In this document: positions 18,001-27,243 of the stretch, one piece after another | Position numbering within the stretch: the first letter of the stretch is position 1 | Layout of the letters: each line of letters opens with the position of its first letter | From: Erythrobacter sp. HI0063 | GTDB taxonomy: Bacteria; Pseudomonadota; Alphaproteobacteria; Sphingomonadales; Sphingomonadaceae | Assembly: GCF_001635685.1 (NCBI RefSeq) | Contig: NZ_LWFF01000274.1 | Location: 1-64,000 of the forward strand | Length of the DNA: 64,000 nt | Direction: 5' to 3' | Made by a program: the position numbers and the translations under genes | Notes under the pieces: generated by a model | Told to the model about the DNA's origin: nothing | The model's database searches: none | What the model saw: only the letters and a program-made list of their open reading frames with translations

Positions 18001-18321
18001 GCGCTCCGCCGTGAAGTCGGGCGCGCGCGGATCGCCGACGACCAGATCGGTTAGCACGGCCGCCTCGGGCCCGATGCTCTCGATATCGTACGTCGCCGGA
18101 AGATCGAACGCCGCAAGCTGGTCTTCGATGACGTCGCCCGCGATCCGTTCGCGCGCGAGCCACAGGGCGAGGATCGTGACGGTCAGGAGGACGAGAACCG
18201 CGAACGGCACCATCCAGCGCTTCTTGCGCCATCTAGAACGGGTGCGACCGGTCGGCACGCCATCATCGGCAGAAGCGGTGTCGGCCGGCTCGGCCTCGGC
18301 GTGGCTCTCGACCCCGGTCAT
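15085..18321 (-). CDS. ydbH: YdbH-family AsmA-like intermembrane lipid transport protein
   Basis: A 1078-residue protein with a basic cytoplasmic start (RSRWRKKRW), one membrane anchor at about residues 37-55, and a very long periplasmic part built of beta-rich repeats, as in the AsmA-like bridge proteins YhdP, TamB and YdbH. The C-terminal third, from about ADLAIADLQFDPLLQPDD to TRRLAALPLQFRVNIRAPFYQLI, carries the part that resembles the family domain (dicarboxylate-transport name in databases, misleading). Such proteins form a hydrophobic groove across the periplasm for phospholipid flow to the outer membrane. It heads the operon with ynbE and ydbL and diverges from radC. Confidence 0.88.
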   Translation of the reverse strand: MTGVESHAEAEPADTASADDGVPTGRTRSRWRKKRWMVPFAVLVLLTVTILALWLARERIAGDVIEDQLAAFDLPATYDIESIGPEAAVLTDLVVGDPRAPDFTAERVVVRLEQRLGTPEIGRIILTRPRLYGVLRGGRVSFGSLDEVIYRESDAPPGLPEIDIAIRDGRGLIETRYGAIGLKLDGEGRIDDGFSGTIAAAAPEIEADGCAIAGATLYGALATKDGVPSFEGPLRFRSLDCGDVSLAAGSAQVEARSDAALANFSGSAGLRLGRAEAGAYAANGIGGRVRASLRGDVLALEHTLALRGAASPYATAALVTLDGALRSDRSLDRLDWRGDVESNGLRLGARSDAAIAELGSSGAGTLVAPIAKRVADILRRESRGSAFAADLSARYGPSGATLVMPRGALRGGSGTRLMSLSRVEAQFRDGAPPLLAGNIAMGGAGLPFVNGRMERRATGDTEFRLAMRRYEAGGSALEIPRLTLAQANSGALRFTGEAIASGPLPGGSTRNLRLPIEGRWMPGGALALWPGCTDVGFDSLTLANLTLERRRLTLCPPPGNAIVRNGPDGIRIAAGAPSLDLAGRLGSTPIRLVSGPVGFAYPGVMTARELDVSLGPVGTAARFVVSGLDARFGEDIAGTFSDADVTLDAVPLDIGEATGNWRYRDGRLELAEGSFILTDRADPDRFEPLVARDATLALEDNLITAYADLRNPASDRIVTGADIRHDLSTGRGHADLAIADLQFDPLLQPDDLSRLALGVVANVSGIVSGTGRLDWGANGVTSSGELTTDDLDLAAAFGPVRGASGTIRFTDLLNLTTAPGQTLRVASINPGIEVLDGEVEFALRNWQFLSVEGGRWPFMGGELILREVDLNFGVEEERRYVFEIVGLDAGAFIDQMDIGNLGATGTFDGTVPIVFDAQGNGRIEDGLLLSRAPGGNISYVGELTYEDLSPIANFAFDALRSLDYRQMRLAMDGPLTGEIVTRVRFDGVSQGEGASSNFITRRLAALPLQFRVNIRAPFYQLITSLKSLYDPAAVRDPRELGLLSSDGTRLLGREVTGEEAAEPIEEDDIVPQGPGTRP

Positions 18322-18416
18322 AGATTGCGTCCCTTGCGCGAACGCCCTGCTAAAGGCAATGCGGCTTAACCGGCGATGACGCGGCCGGATGACGTCGGGG
18401 AAACGGGGAGGACAGC

Positions 18417-19109
18417 TTGCCGCAGGATGCGACCTCTCATTCCGGCACCGGTCACCGCGCCCGTCTTCGCGAACGCCTGCTGAAGGGCGGCGCCGAAGCG
18501 CTGGCCGATTACGAGCTGCTCGAATTTCTCCTTTTTGCCGGGATGCGACAGGGCGACACCAAACCGATCGCCAAACGGCTGATCGCGCAGTTCGGATCGC
18601 TCAGCGCCGTCCTGAACGCCGATCCGGCTGCGCTGATGCAGGTCAAGGGCATGGGCGAAGCGAACGCGGCATCGCTGCGCAGCGTGGCGCTGGCGGCGCG
18701 CAGGATGGCACGTGGGGCGGTGGAGAACCGCCCCGTCCTGGGCAGTTGGCAGGCGCTGATGGACTACCTCGCCATCGACATGGGGCAATTGGCGCATGAG
18801 CGCGTGCGCGTGCTCTATCTCAACACGCAGAACCGCCTGATCCTCGACCATCTCGCCAGCGAAGGCTCGATCGACGAGGCCGCGATCCATCCGCGCGAGG
18901 TGATGCGCAAGGCCTTCGACATCGGGGCCACCGCGCTGATCCTGGTCCACAACCACCCCAGCGGCGATCCGCAACCCAGCCGCGCCGACATCGCCATCAC
19001 CAACCAGATCGCCGAGGCCGGGCGCCATGTCGGCGTGACTGTCCACGACCATGTGATCGTGGGCGGCGGCGGGCGGCACGTCTCGCTGAGAGCGAAGGGC
19101 CTGATCTAG
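18417..19109 (+). CDS. radC: RadC-family JAB/MPN metalloprotein
   Basis: A 230-residue RadC-like protein; despite its name the DNA-repair role is not established. The N-terminal helix-hairpin-helix region has RLRERLLKGGAEALADYELLEFLLF and VKGMGEANAASLRS. The C-terminal JAB domain shows the zinc motif as the glutamate/His set in AAIHPREVMRKAF, then LILVHNHPSGDPQPSRAD (His-x-His...Asp). The start is TTG at 18417, with GGGAGGAC about 8 nt upstream; no ATG or GTG is placed well for the conserved N-terminus. It is divergent from ydbH with about 95 nt between. Confidence 0.92.
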   Translation: MPQDATSHSGTGHRARLRERLLKGGAEALADYELLEFLLFAGMRQGDTKPIAKRLIAQFGSLSAVLNADPAALMQVKGMGEANAASLRSVALAARRMARGAVENRPVLGSWQALMDYLAIDMGQLAHERVRVLYLNTQNRLILDHLASEGSIDEAAIHPREVMRKAFDIGATALILVHNHPSGDPQPSRADIAITNQIAEAGRHVGVTVHDHVIVGGGGRHVSLRAKGLI

Positions 19110-19121
19110 GGCTCTCCGGCT

Positions 19122-21926
19122 CTATCGAGGCGAAAGTCCCCACTGCGCGTATTCCGCTTCGACACCCGGTCGCATCGCGACCGCTTCGGCGATCGATCGG
19201 CGCCCAGCCTCCCGGTCTCCCTGCGCAATCAGGATAAGGCCGCGCAGATATCGCGTTTCCGGCATCTCCCGATGTTCGCGCAGGGCCGCATCGGCATCGT
19301 TGAGAGCCGCAGCGTAATCGCCCATGCGATAATGAGCGAGCGCGCGACTATCGAGCGAGCCGGGACTGTAGCTCGAACGCTGCACCGCCTCTTCGCAATG
19401 CGCCATCATCGCATCGTCCACCGCGTCGCGTGTGCCCGCCAGCCAGCACATCGCGTTGAGCGTGCCGCCATCGCCGGGTCGGGCCGCCAGCGTCTCCTCC
19501 AGCAGGGCGAGACCTTCCTCGGACCGCCCGGCCCAGCCGAGCGCTTCGGCCATGACCTGATCGGCCCGATGCCGTTCCTCGACATAGTCGGCATATTCTT
19601 CGGCCAGCATCAGCGCTTCGTCCGCGCGGCCCAGGCGCCCAAGCCACTGGACCCGCTGCGGATAGCTCCAGCCGGTGGGCGAGAGATCTTCCGCCGTCTC
19701 GATATCCTCGAGCGCGGCTTCCAGATCGCCCATCATTCCGTGGAGTTCCGCACGGGCGAAATAGGTGTTCTCATCCGCCTCGATGGCGAGCGCCGCGTCG
19801 TAATCCGCCAGCGCGCCTTTGTAATCGAGCGTCCCCTGGCGGAACGAAGCGCGATTGAGATAGGCCGAAGGATCGTCCGCATCCGCCTCCTCGATCAGAT
19901 CGGCGTAGATCTTTTCCATCGCCGCCAGACGGCTGCGATCCTTGCCGTATTCCCACGCGCGCATCGCGCTTTCGGGAGCGATCAGCAGCGGCAGGGCGCG
20001 CTCGTGCCGCGCCGCTTCGCGCCGGGCGGTCGCGATCTCGTCGGCAGGGATTTCGGGGCGGGTGCTGCGATTGGTCTGCGCGATGGTCAGTTTCCCGTCG
20101 TCCAACCGCGCGGTCGACGTCAGCTGGACGCCCGCGATAACGGTATCGATCGGATCGCCATTGCGCAGCGTGAAGGCATCGGCCTCTTCCGGCAGCAGCA
20201 CTTCGACTTGCGAGCGGTAATAGAGCGGGTAATTGATCCGCAGCGGAATGTCCCGCCACGCCGCGCGCGACCGGTTGGAATCGATCGAAAAATCCGCTGC
20301 GGCCTGCGCGGGAGCGGATAGGCGATAGACGCCGCGATCCTGCGTCCACGGCGAAGTAATCAGGCCTTTCGCCTTATAAGTCGCGGTCCCGGTATCTTCA
20401 TCGAATTCGACCGAATAGTCGCTCATCCGAACCTCGCCGAGGACACCCCCAATCACGCTGGAGACGACGTTGTAGCGCGTATCGTCATCGGCGATCTGGT
20501 CGAGGCTTTCGACGCCCACCGCTGCCGCGCCGGTGTTTGTCACCGTGATATCGAACAGGGCTGGCACTGCCACGCCCGCACGGCTGTCCAGGACCAGGCG
20601 AACGTCCCCGTCCGGCACGCTCTGCCCGCGCTGGTCGAGAGCGACGAGGTCGGCGCCGCCTTCGCGCAGGGGAAGCCCGTGATAGAAGGCGGGCACCTCG
20701 TCCATATTGGCGAGCCTGGTGCCGCGCGAAGTCCCGTCGAGCCAGTAATCCGTCCCGTCGATAGTGGCGCGCACGATCACGTGATCGAAGCTGGCGGGCG
20801 CGGGCAGCATTTCGGGCACCGCATCGCCAGCCTGGGTTCGCACGAGCACGCTTTCGGCCTCGATCCCGAGTTCTTCGAGCATAGCGGCAAGCATCAGGGA
20901 CTTGGCCTTGCAATCGCCGAAGCGCAGTTTCCACGTATCGGCGGGCGATTGGGGCAGGTAATTCCCGCCATCCATCCCGTTCATAAGATAGCTGACACGA
21001 TCCTGCACGAATTGAGTCGCCAAGGCAGCGCGCAGCTTGGGATTGGAGCCCGCCGCTTCGGCGATCGCCGCGACTTCGCGGGCGAGATCGCTGCCCGGAG
21101 CTATCGTGCCTTCGGTCGCGAAATAGGGTGCCATCACGCGCGACACCTGAGCGTAATCGCTGAAGCTGGTGGCCGCGATCAGGGGCGGCATCAGATACCG
21201 CAGCGGCGCGTCCTGGGGCATTTCGGGCTGTTCGGGCAGCGGCAGATCGACTTCGAGGATTGTGTAGCCGTTCGCGGTCCTCACGGTCGGCTCCTCGGCC
21301 TCGCCGCGGATTTTCCACTTGATGTCGGCATCTTCGGGCCACGAGATTTCCATCCCGAAATCGCCGAACGGGATCGGCTCGGCGACGAGGCCGTCGATGA
21401 ACTGCATCTCCCTGCCCAGAGCCTGATCGCTGACCGTCGTCGAGACCGCCATGCGCAGCACGTCGCCGACCTGAGCGCCGGAAAGCGGCATGGTCGCCGT
21501 CAGCCGCCCGTCGAGCACGCGCTTCTCCAGCTCCTGCTCGCGCCGCAGGACTTCGAAGCGATTGCCATCGGCCAAGAGGTCGATGACCTTACCGTCGCGG
21601 ATAAGCTGGACGCTGTGGAAGATGAGATCGCCCTTGTCGGGCATCCACACATGCGCCAGCTGATTCATCTGGGTCAGCATTTCCGGCGTGCCCAACCGGA
21701 GGGCCGCGTCCGAATAGGACCAGACCCGTCCATCCTCCAGCCGAACCCGCTTTTCCGCGCGAACCAGCGGCGATTCGACCGCCAGATCCTCTTCCGTCAG
21801 CGGTTCGAAGCCGACCCAATCGGGCGCCGGTTGATAAAGCGGTTCCTCCCCGGCCGAGGCCGGAACGGCGAACGCCGCGCAGGCGATCGCGATGGATGAC
21901 ACGGCGGCGACCCGAAAACTATGCAT
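19122..21926 (-). CDS. Secreted DUF3857/transglutaminase-like protein with C-terminal TPRs
   Basis: A 934-residue exported protein. A signal peptide (MHSFRVAAVSSIAIACAAFAVPASAG) is followed by a DUF3857-like domain (about 40-240), a transglutaminase-like core (about 280-400) with cysteine in RFGDCKAKSLMLAAML, histidine in FDHVIVRATIDG and aspartate in YWLDGTSRG, a beta-rich section, and TPR repeats from about 640 to the end (ADYDAALAIEADENTYFARAELHG). In this family the fold may cleave or bind peptides rather than cross-link. Substrate is unknown. The open frame continues to 22040, but the start at 21926 gives the signal peptide. It ends 12 nt from the convergent radC. Confidence 0.85.
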   Translation of the reverse strand: MHSFRVAAVSSIAIACAAFAVPASAGEEPLYQPAPDWVGFEPLTEEDLAVESPLVRAEKRVRLEDGRVWSYSDAALRLGTPEMLTQMNQLAHVWMPDKGDLIFHSVQLIRDGKVIDLLADGNRFEVLRREQELEKRVLDGRLTATMPLSGAQVGDVLRMAVSTTVSDQALGREMQFIDGLVAEPIPFGDFGMEISWPEDADIKWKIRGEAEEPTVRTANGYTILEVDLPLPEQPEMPQDAPLRYLMPPLIAATSFSDYAQVSRVMAPYFATEGTIAPGSDLAREVAAIAEAAGSNPKLRAALATQFVQDRVSYLMNGMDGGNYLPQSPADTWKLRFGDCKAKSLMLAAMLEELGIEAESVLVRTQAGDAVPEMLPAPASFDHVIVRATIDGTDYWLDGTSRGTRLANMDEVPAFYHGLPLREGGADLVALDQRGQSVPDGDVRLVLDSRAGVAVPALFDITVTNTGAAAVGVESLDQIADDDTRYNVVSSVIGGVLGEVRMSDYSVEFDEDTGTATYKAKGLITSPWTQDRGVYRLSAPAQAAADFSIDSNRSRAAWRDIPLRINYPLYYRSQVEVLLPEEADAFTLRNGDPIDTVIAGVQLTSTARLDDGKLTIAQTNRSTRPEIPADEIATARREAARHERALPLLIAPESAMRAWEYGKDRSRLAAMEKIYADLIEEADADDPSAYLNRASFRQGTLDYKGALADYDAALAIEADENTYFARAELHGMMGDLEAALEDIETAEDLSPTGWSYPQRVQWLGRLGRADEALMLAEEYADYVEERHRADQVMAEALGWAGRSEEGLALLEETLAARPGDGGTLNAMCWLAGTRDAVDDAMMAHCEEAVQRSSYSPGSLDSRALAHYRMGDYAAALNDADAALREHREMPETRYLRGLILIAQGDREAGRRSIAEAVAMRPGVEAEYAQWGLSPR

Positions 21927-22160
21927 GAAATTCCCCCTGGAACGGCCAAACGGGGCCGCTTCCTGATACCGATCCTGCCTTGGGTTTACGTCGGACACAA
22001 GGGCACTTGGTTCCGCTTTGGACGAGACTTGGCTTGGCACCGGGAAATCCGCGCAATCGCCGGGGTATCCGGTCGGGGCCGGTCATGGCCTTGCCTTTAT
22101 CCATGCCGCCCCCTAGCCGCTGCCGCGAAATCCCTCGCCCAGTCTGATCCGGAGTCTCCG

Positions 22161-23522
22161 ATGGTCCCCCGTTATGCCCGCCCTGCCATGACCGCCCTGT
22201 GGGAGCCGGAAGCGAAATACCGCATCTGGTTCGAGATCGAGGCACATGCGACCAGCAAGCTCGCCGATCTGGGCGTGGTGCCGCAAAGCGCGGCGGAGGC
22301 GCTGTGGGACTGGTGGAAGACCGAGCCCGCGATCGACGTCGCGGCGATCGACGCCATCGAGGCGGTGACCAAGCACGACGTGATCGCCTTCCTCACCTGG
22401 GTGGCCGAACAGGTGGGCGATGAAGCGCGCTTCATGCATCAGGGCATGACCAGTTCCGACGTGCTCGACACGACGCTGAACGTCCAGCTCGCGCGGGCGA
22501 CCGACATTCTCCTCGAAGACATGGACGGCCTGCTCGACGCGCTGAAGACCCGCGCCGAGGAACACAAATACACCCCCACCATCGGTCGCAGCCACGGCAT
22601 CCATGCCGAACCGGTCACTTTCGGCCTGAAACTCGCGCAGGCCTATGCCGAGTTCGAGCGCTGCCGCGCCCGCTTGTGGGATGCGCGCGCCGAAATCGCG
22701 ACTTGCGCCATTTCGGGCGCGGTCGGCACGTTCGCGAATGTGGACCCTCAGGTCGAGGCCTATGTCGCCGAACAGCTCGGCCTCGTTCCCGAGCCGGTCA
22801 GCACCCAGGTGATCCCACGCGATCGCCACGCCATGTATTTCGCCACGCTGGCGGTAATCGCGGGCTCGATCGAGCGGCTGGCGGTCGAAATCCGCCATCT
22901 GCAGCGCACCGAAGTGCTGGAAGCGGAGGAATATTTCTCGCCCGGCCAGAAAGGGTCGAGCGCGATGCCGCACAAGCGCAATCCGATCCTGACCGAGAAC
23001 CTGACCGGCCAGGCCCGCATGATCCGCGCCTATGCTCTCCCGGCGCTCGAAAACGTGGCCCTGTGGCACGAGCGCGATATCTCGCATTCCAGCGTCGAGC
23101 GTTTCATCGGGCCGGACGCGACGATCACGCTCGACTTCGCGCTGGCACGACTGACCGGCGTGGTCGAAAAGCTGCTGGTCTATCCCGAACGCATGCAGGC
23201 CAATATGGACCGCATGGGCGGCCTGGTGCACTCGCAGCGAGTCCTGCTGGCGCTCACCCAGGCGGGCGTCAGCCGCGAAGATGCGTATCGGCTGGTCCAG
23301 CGCAACGCCATGAAGGTGTGGGAATCGGACGGGCGGATGCAATTGCTCGATCTGCTGAAGCAGGACGAGGAAGTGACCGCCGCGCTCTCGCCCGAACAGC
23401 TCGAGGAAAAATTCGACCTCGGCTACCACTTCAAGCATGTCGATACGATCTTTCAGCGGGTATTCGACGCGGAAGCCGCTACCGATGGCGGGGAACTGGA
23501 CGAAGCGCCGGGCGCTGCGTAG
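22161..23522 (+). CDS. purB: Adenylosuccinate lyase
   Basis: PurB splits fumarate from SAICAR and from adenylosuccinate, acting twice in purine synthesis. The 453-residue product starts MVPRYARPAMTALWEPEAKY and shows TSSDVLDT, the active-site stretch TIGRSHGIHAEP, and the fumarase/aspartase superfamily signature GSSAMPHKRNP in the mobile loop. It ends with an acidic tail (AATDGGELDEAPGAA) of about 20 residues beyond the usual core. ATG 22161 is the only start that gives the conserved N-terminus. It lies divergently from the DUF3857 gene. Confidence 0.96.
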   Translation: MVPRYARPAMTALWEPEAKYRIWFEIEAHATSKLADLGVVPQSAAEALWDWWKTEPAIDVAAIDAIEAVTKHDVIAFLTWVAEQVGDEARFMHQGMTSSDVLDTTLNVQLARATDILLEDMDGLLDALKTRAEEHKYTPTIGRSHGIHAEPVTFGLKLAQAYAEFERCRARLWDARAEIATCAISGAVGTFANVDPQVEAYVAEQLGLVPEPVSTQVIPRDRHAMYFATLAVIAGSIERLAVEIRHLQRTEVLEAEEYFSPGQKGSSAMPHKRNPILTENLTGQARMIRAYALPALENVALWHERDISHSSVERFIGPDATITLDFALARLTGVVEKLLVYPERMQANMDRMGGLVHSQRVLLALTQAGVSREDAYRLVQRNAMKVWESDGRMQLLDLLKQDEEVTAALSPEQLEEKFDLGYHFKHVDTIFQRVFDAEAATDGGELDEAPGAA

Positions 23523-23572
23523 GCTCGGCTGCGTAGGCTCGATACCGATCTTTCGGGAAGGATAGACAGACC

Positions 23573-23986
23573 ATGCAAATCGTCCGCACGATCGTCTGGG
23601 TGGTGATCCTCGCCGCGCTGCTGATCTTCACCGCCTTCAACTGGAATCCGGTCGAAGTGCAGATCTGGACCAATATCGTGCTGGAAACGAAGATTCCGGC
23701 GCTGGTGATCGTCGCCTTCCTGCTCGGCCTCGTGCCGATGTGGCTGATCCATCGCGGGACCAAATGGCGGCTGAAGCGGCGGATCGCCGGTCTGGAATCG
23801 GCTGCGCGCGCCAATGCCACCGCCGCGGCGGCCACGCCTGTCGTGACAGAACCGGTCGCGCCGACCCGTCCCGGCGATGGCGTCGAAACCGAGAATACCA
23901 GCTCCACGACGACGACCGAGACGGACGAAGAACCGGCCGTCGCAGTCGAATCGGACACCGCCCCGACCCGGCCGGACAACCCATGA
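23573..23986 (+). CDS. LapA-like small membrane protein (DUF1049)
   Basis: A 137-residue inner-membrane protein with two helices (VVILAALLIFTAFNWNPVEV and VIVAFLLGLVPMWLI) joined by the conserved FN.NPV.V/I sequence of the LapA/DUF1049 family. Proteins of this type (LapA/YciS in E. coli) help control lipopolysaccharide synthesis with LapB. The C-terminal 60 residues are a disordered Thr/Glu/Pro-rich tail. It starts 50 nt after purB and its stop overlaps the pyrF start in ATGA. In E. coli lapA also lies just upstream of pyrF, so this is a conserved neighbourhood. Confidence 0.82.
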   Translation: MQIVRTIVWVVILAALLIFTAFNWNPVEVQIWTNIVLETKIPALVIVAFLLGLVPMWLIHRGTKWRLKRRIAGLESAARANATAAAATPVVTEPVAPTRPGDGVETENTSSTTTTETDEEPAVAVESDTAPTRPDNP

Positions 23987-24660
23987 GCAACCCCGTCTAT
24001 CTCGCGCTCGATCTGCCGCAACTGGACGCGGCGCGCGATCTGGCGATCACGGTCCGCGCGCATGTCGGCGGATTGAAGCTGGGGCTCGAATTCTTCTGCG
24101 CTCACGGCCATCACGGCGTGCTCGACATCGCGCATGCGGCGAAGCTGCCGATCTTCCTCGATCTCAAATTGCACGATATTCCCAATACCGTTGCAAGCGC
24201 GATGCAGGCGATCAACACGCTCGAACCGGCCATCGTCACCGTCCACGCCAGCGGCGGACGCGCGATGATGGAAGATGCCAAGGCCGCGGCGGGCGAACAC
24301 ACGCGTGTCGTGGCGGTGACGATGCTCACCAGCCTGGACGAGCGCGATCTGAAGCGCACCGGTATTACGGGCTCGCCCCACGATCACGTGCTGCGCCTAG
24401 CCGAACTGGCGCAGGACGCCGGATTGGACGGGATCGTGTGTTCGGGCCAGGAAGTCGGCGCGGTCCACAAACAGTGGAAAGACTGCTTCCTCGTCGTTCC
24501 GGGCCTGCGACCGGCGGGCGCATCGGCGGGCGATCAGAAGCGCACCGTCACGCCCCGCTCGGCTCGTGACGCGGGGGCGAGCGTGCTCGTCATCGGTCGC
24601 CCGATCAGCCGCGCCGAAGACCCGCTCGCCGCCGCCCGCGCCATCGAAGCGACGCTCTGA
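23983..24660 (+). CDS. pyrF: Orotidine 5'-phosphate decarboxylase
   Basis: PyrF removes CO2 from OMP to give UMP, the last step of pyrimidine synthesis. The 225-residue TIM-barrel has the phosphate- and proton-transfer motif FLDLKLHDIPNTV (about 52-64), LKLGLEFFCAHG at the second strand, and the phosphate-gripper region VPGLRPAGASAGDQKR. ATG 23983 overlaps the lapA-like stop by four bases (ATGA), indicating translational coupling. Confidence 0.96.
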   Translation: MSNPVYLALDLPQLDAARDLAITVRAHVGGLKLGLEFFCAHGHHGVLDIAHAAKLPIFLDLKLHDIPNTVASAMQAINTLEPAIVTVHASGGRAMMEDAKAAAGEHTRVVAVTMLTSLDERDLKRTGITGSPHDHVLRLAELAQDAGLDGIVCSGQEVGAVHKQWKDCFLVVPGLRPAGASAGDQKRTVTPRSARDAGASVLVIGRPISRAEDPLAAARAIEATL

Positions 24661-24695
24661 TACGAATTTCCGGCAGGATACGCCCAGGATCTAGA

Positions 24696-25325
24696 ATGAC
24701 CGATATAAAGATTTGCGGGCTTTCCACGCCCGAGACATTGGACGCCGCCGTCGATGCTGGCGCGACTCATGTGGGCTTCGTCCATTTCGAGAAGAGCCCG
24801 CGCCATGTCACTCTGGAACAGGCGTCCAAGCTGCGCCGCCGCGTGCCCGAATCGGTCAAGCTGGTGCTCGTCACCGTGGCGATGCAACCCGAACCGCTCG
24901 CCCGCGCCTACGAGGCGATCCGCCCGGACGTGATCCAGTTCCACGGCTCCGAAACGCCGGAATGGATCAAGCTGGTGCGCGAGACGATAAAGGTCGAAGC
25001 CTGGCGCTCGATCGGCTTGCGGTCGGCCGAAACGCTCGACAATGCGAAGAAGTTCGAAGGCGCGGCGGATCGCCTCCTCTTCGATGCGCCCGCAAAGGCG
25101 CTGCCCGGCGGCAACGGCGTCAGCTTCCAGTGGGATCTGCTCGACGGGTGGGAGCCGTTCATGCCCTGGGCGCTGGCGGGCGGATTGACACCGGACAATG
25201 TCGGCGAAGCGATCGCGCGTACCGGCGCGCCACTGGTCGATGCTTCCAGCGGGCTGGAGACCGAACCGGGCGTCAAGGATATCGGCCGCATCAAGGCATT
25301 CTGCGAGGCGGTGCGCGCCGCGTGA
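24696..25325 (+). CDS. trpF: Phosphoribosylanthranilate isomerase
   Basis: TrpF performs the Amadori rearrangement of phosphoribosylanthranilate in tryptophan synthesis. The 209-residue barrel starts MTDIKICGLSTPETLDAAV with the catalytic Cys in KICG, then GFVHFEKSPRHV, VIQFHGSETPEW, and the phosphate-binding end LAGGLTPDNVGEAI and VDASSGLETEPGVKD with the catalytic aspartate. It lies 35 nt after pyrF and 674 nt before trpB, from which it is separated by a gene on the other strand. Confidence 0.96.
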   Translation: MTDIKICGLSTPETLDAAVDAGATHVGFVHFEKSPRHVTLEQASKLRRRVPESVKLVLVTVAMQPEPLARAYEAIRPDVIQFHGSETPEWIKLVRETIKVEAWRSIGLRSAETLDNAKKFEGAADRLLFDAPAKALPGGNGVSFQWDLLDGWEPFMPWALAGGLTPDNVGEAIARTGAPLVDASSGLETEPGVKDIGRIKAFCEAVRAA

Positions 25326-25377
25326 TTCGTCGGGTTCCTAGCCACGCCTCGTCCGAACAACCGGTCCGACCGGCTCC

Positions 25378-25842
25378 CTAGAAGAACGTGCCGATCCCCA
25401 GAGTGATCGCGTCGACTTCGTGGTAATCGCCGAATACGTGGCGGTATTCCAGAGCGACATAGGCCTTGCCCGTGCCGATATGGTGTTCGTATCCGCCGCC
25501 CAGGTGCGGCGCTTCCTCGTAATGGGTGAAGGTGTAGCCTGCGTTGGCGAAAACCTTGCCGCGTTTGCTCACCGGCGTTCCCAACCGGCCCGTGAGCGCC
25601 CATTCCCAATGGGTGTCGTCGGCGAGCATTTTCTCAACCGAGACTTCGGCGCCTGCGAAACTGCCCTTACCGAGATCGAAATCGTAACCCGCCGCAGCGC
25701 CGATGACAGGATCTGTATGACCGTGCGACCAAGCCACACCGCCGCGCAGTTCCACGCGCGGCCCGCCGGTCGATTCGCCCGCAATCGCCGGCGCGGCGCA
25801 TACCGAGAGTGCCAGAGCCGATCCCATTTTCATGAAACGCAT
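25378..25842 (-). CDS. Small outer-membrane beta-barrel protein
   Basis: A 154-residue secreted protein with a signal peptide ([22 protein letters not shown]) and a mature part of alternating strands such as [45 protein letters not shown] and [15 protein letters not shown], ending in Phe (LGIGTFF), the usual outer-membrane insertion signal. It resembles the opacity-protein/OmpA-like eight-stranded barrels. Function is unknown. It lies on the minus strand between trpF and trpB, so trpB needs its own promoter. Confidence 0.7.
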   Translation of the reverse strand: MRFMKMGSALALSVCAAPAIAGESTGGPRVELRGGVAWSHGHTDPVIGAAAGYDFDLGKGSFAGAEVSVEKMLADDTHWEWALTGRLGTPVSKRGKVFANAGYTFTHYEEAPHLGGGYEHHIGTGKAYVALEYRHVFGDYHEVDAITLGIGTFF

Positions 25843-25998
25843 ATTTTTTCCCTGTTCCAAGAGGGCCGAAGCCCGATCCCCGAAGCGGAGAGCTACAATC
25901 GATACGTAAAATACGCGTTAGCGACGGCGCTGCTTTGGACGGCACCCGCAGGTGAAGCCAGTGGACATGGATCGGACCCTCTGCCAATCGCTGTGGCG

Positions 25999-27243
25999 AT
26001 GACCGAACAAACTACGAAGCCTGACGAGACCGCCACTCTCGCCAACAGCATGCGTCACATGCCCGACGAACGCGGCCATTTCGGCGATTACGGCGGGCGC
26101 TACGTCGCCGAGACGCTGATGCCGCTGGTGCTCGATCTGGAGCGCGAATATCGCGCCGCGCAGGCCGATCCCGCCTTTCAGGCGCAATTCGACGACCTGC
26201 TCGAACATTATGTCGGGCGGCCCAGCCCGCTCTATTTCGCCGAGCGGCTGACCGAAGCCGTGGGCGGCGCGCAGATCTGGTTCAAGCGCGACGAGCTGAA
26301 TCACACCGGCGCGCACAAGATCAACAATTGCATCGGGCAGATCCTGCTCGCCATCCGAATGGGCAAGACGCGCATTATCGCGGAAACCGGCGCGGGCCAG
26401 CACGGCGTCGCCACCGCAACGGTCTGCGCGCGCTTCGGCCTGCCCTGCACGGTGTTCATGGGCGCGGAGGATGTGCGCCGCCAGTCGCCCAATGTGTTCC
26501 GCATGAAGCTCTTGGGCGCCGAAGTCCGCCCGGTGACGAGCGGGCGCGGCACGCTGAAGGATGCGATGAACGAAGCGCTACGCGACTGGGTCGCGAATGT
26601 GGACGACACCTTCTACATTATCGGCACCGCCGCCGGGCCGCATCCCTACCCGGAGCTTGTCCGCGATTTCCAGAGCGTGATCGGCAAGGAAGCGCGCCAG
26701 CAAATGCAGGACCGCATCGGCCGCCTGCCCGATCTGCTGGTGGCGGCGATAGGCGGCGGATCGAACGCGCTAGGCCTGTTCCACCCCTTCCTCGACGATG
26801 CGGACGTGAAGATGCTCGGTGTCGAGGCGGCGGGGCGTGGGCTCGACGGCAACGAACACGCGGCGTCCCTGCTCGGCGGATTTCCCGGCGTGCTGCACGG
26901 CAACCGCACCTATCTGTTGCAGGACGAGGACGGCCAGATCACCGAAGGCCACTCGATCAGCGCGGGGCTCGATTATCCCGGCATTGGCCCGGAACACGCC
27001 TGGCTGAAGGATTCGGGCCGTGTCGAATACACTGCGGTCACGGACGAGGAAGCGCTGGAGGCGTTCCAGCTCCTCTGCCGTACCGAAGGTATCATCCCCG
27101 CGCTGGAGCCGAGCCACGCCATCGCCGCGGTGGAAAAGCGCGCGAAGGAAATGCCGAAGGACGCGATCATCCTCGCCAATCTGTGCGGGCGTGGGGACAA
27201 GGACATCTTCACTGTGGCCGAGCGGTTGGGAGTGGAGATGTGA
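25999..27243 (+). CDS. trpB: Tryptophan synthase beta chain
   Basis: TrpB joins indole and serine to form tryptophan with pyridoxal phosphate. The 414-residue product has the cofactor lysine in [15 protein letters not shown], the [12 protein letters not shown] stretch with the catalytic glutamate just before it ([10 protein letters not shown]), and the phosphate-binding GGGSNALG. A 20-residue N-terminal extension ([20 protein letters not shown]) precedes the conserved [13 protein letters not shown]. Starts further upstream run into the divergent barrel gene. Its last codons overlap a small membrane gene that separates it from trpA. Confidence 0.97.
   Translation: MTEQTTKPDETATLANSMRHMPDERGHFGDYGGRYVAETLMPLVLDLEREYRAAQADPAFQAQFDDLLEHYVGRPSPLYFAERLTEAVGGAQIWFKRDELNHTGAHKINNCIGQILLAIRMGKTRIIAETGAGQHGVATATVCARFGLPCTVFMGAEDVRRQSPNVFRMKLLGAEVRPVTSGRGTLKDAMNEALRDWVANVDDTFYIIGTAAGPHPYPELVRDFQSVIGKEARQQMQDRIGRLPDLLVAAIGGGSNALGLFHPFLDDADVKMLGVEAAGRGLDGNEHAASLLGGFPGVLHGNRTYLLQDEDGQITEGHSISAGLDYPGIGPEHAWLKDSGRVEYTAVTDEEALEAFQLLCRTEGIIPALEPSHAIAAVEKRAKEMPKDAIILANLCGRGDKDIFTVAERLGVEM

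Noticed and set aside
25326-25999. Trp leader attenuator or riboswitch before trpB
   Set aside because: The only gene between is a minus-strand barrel protein, and no short Trp-codon leader peptide with alternative hairpins could be seen.
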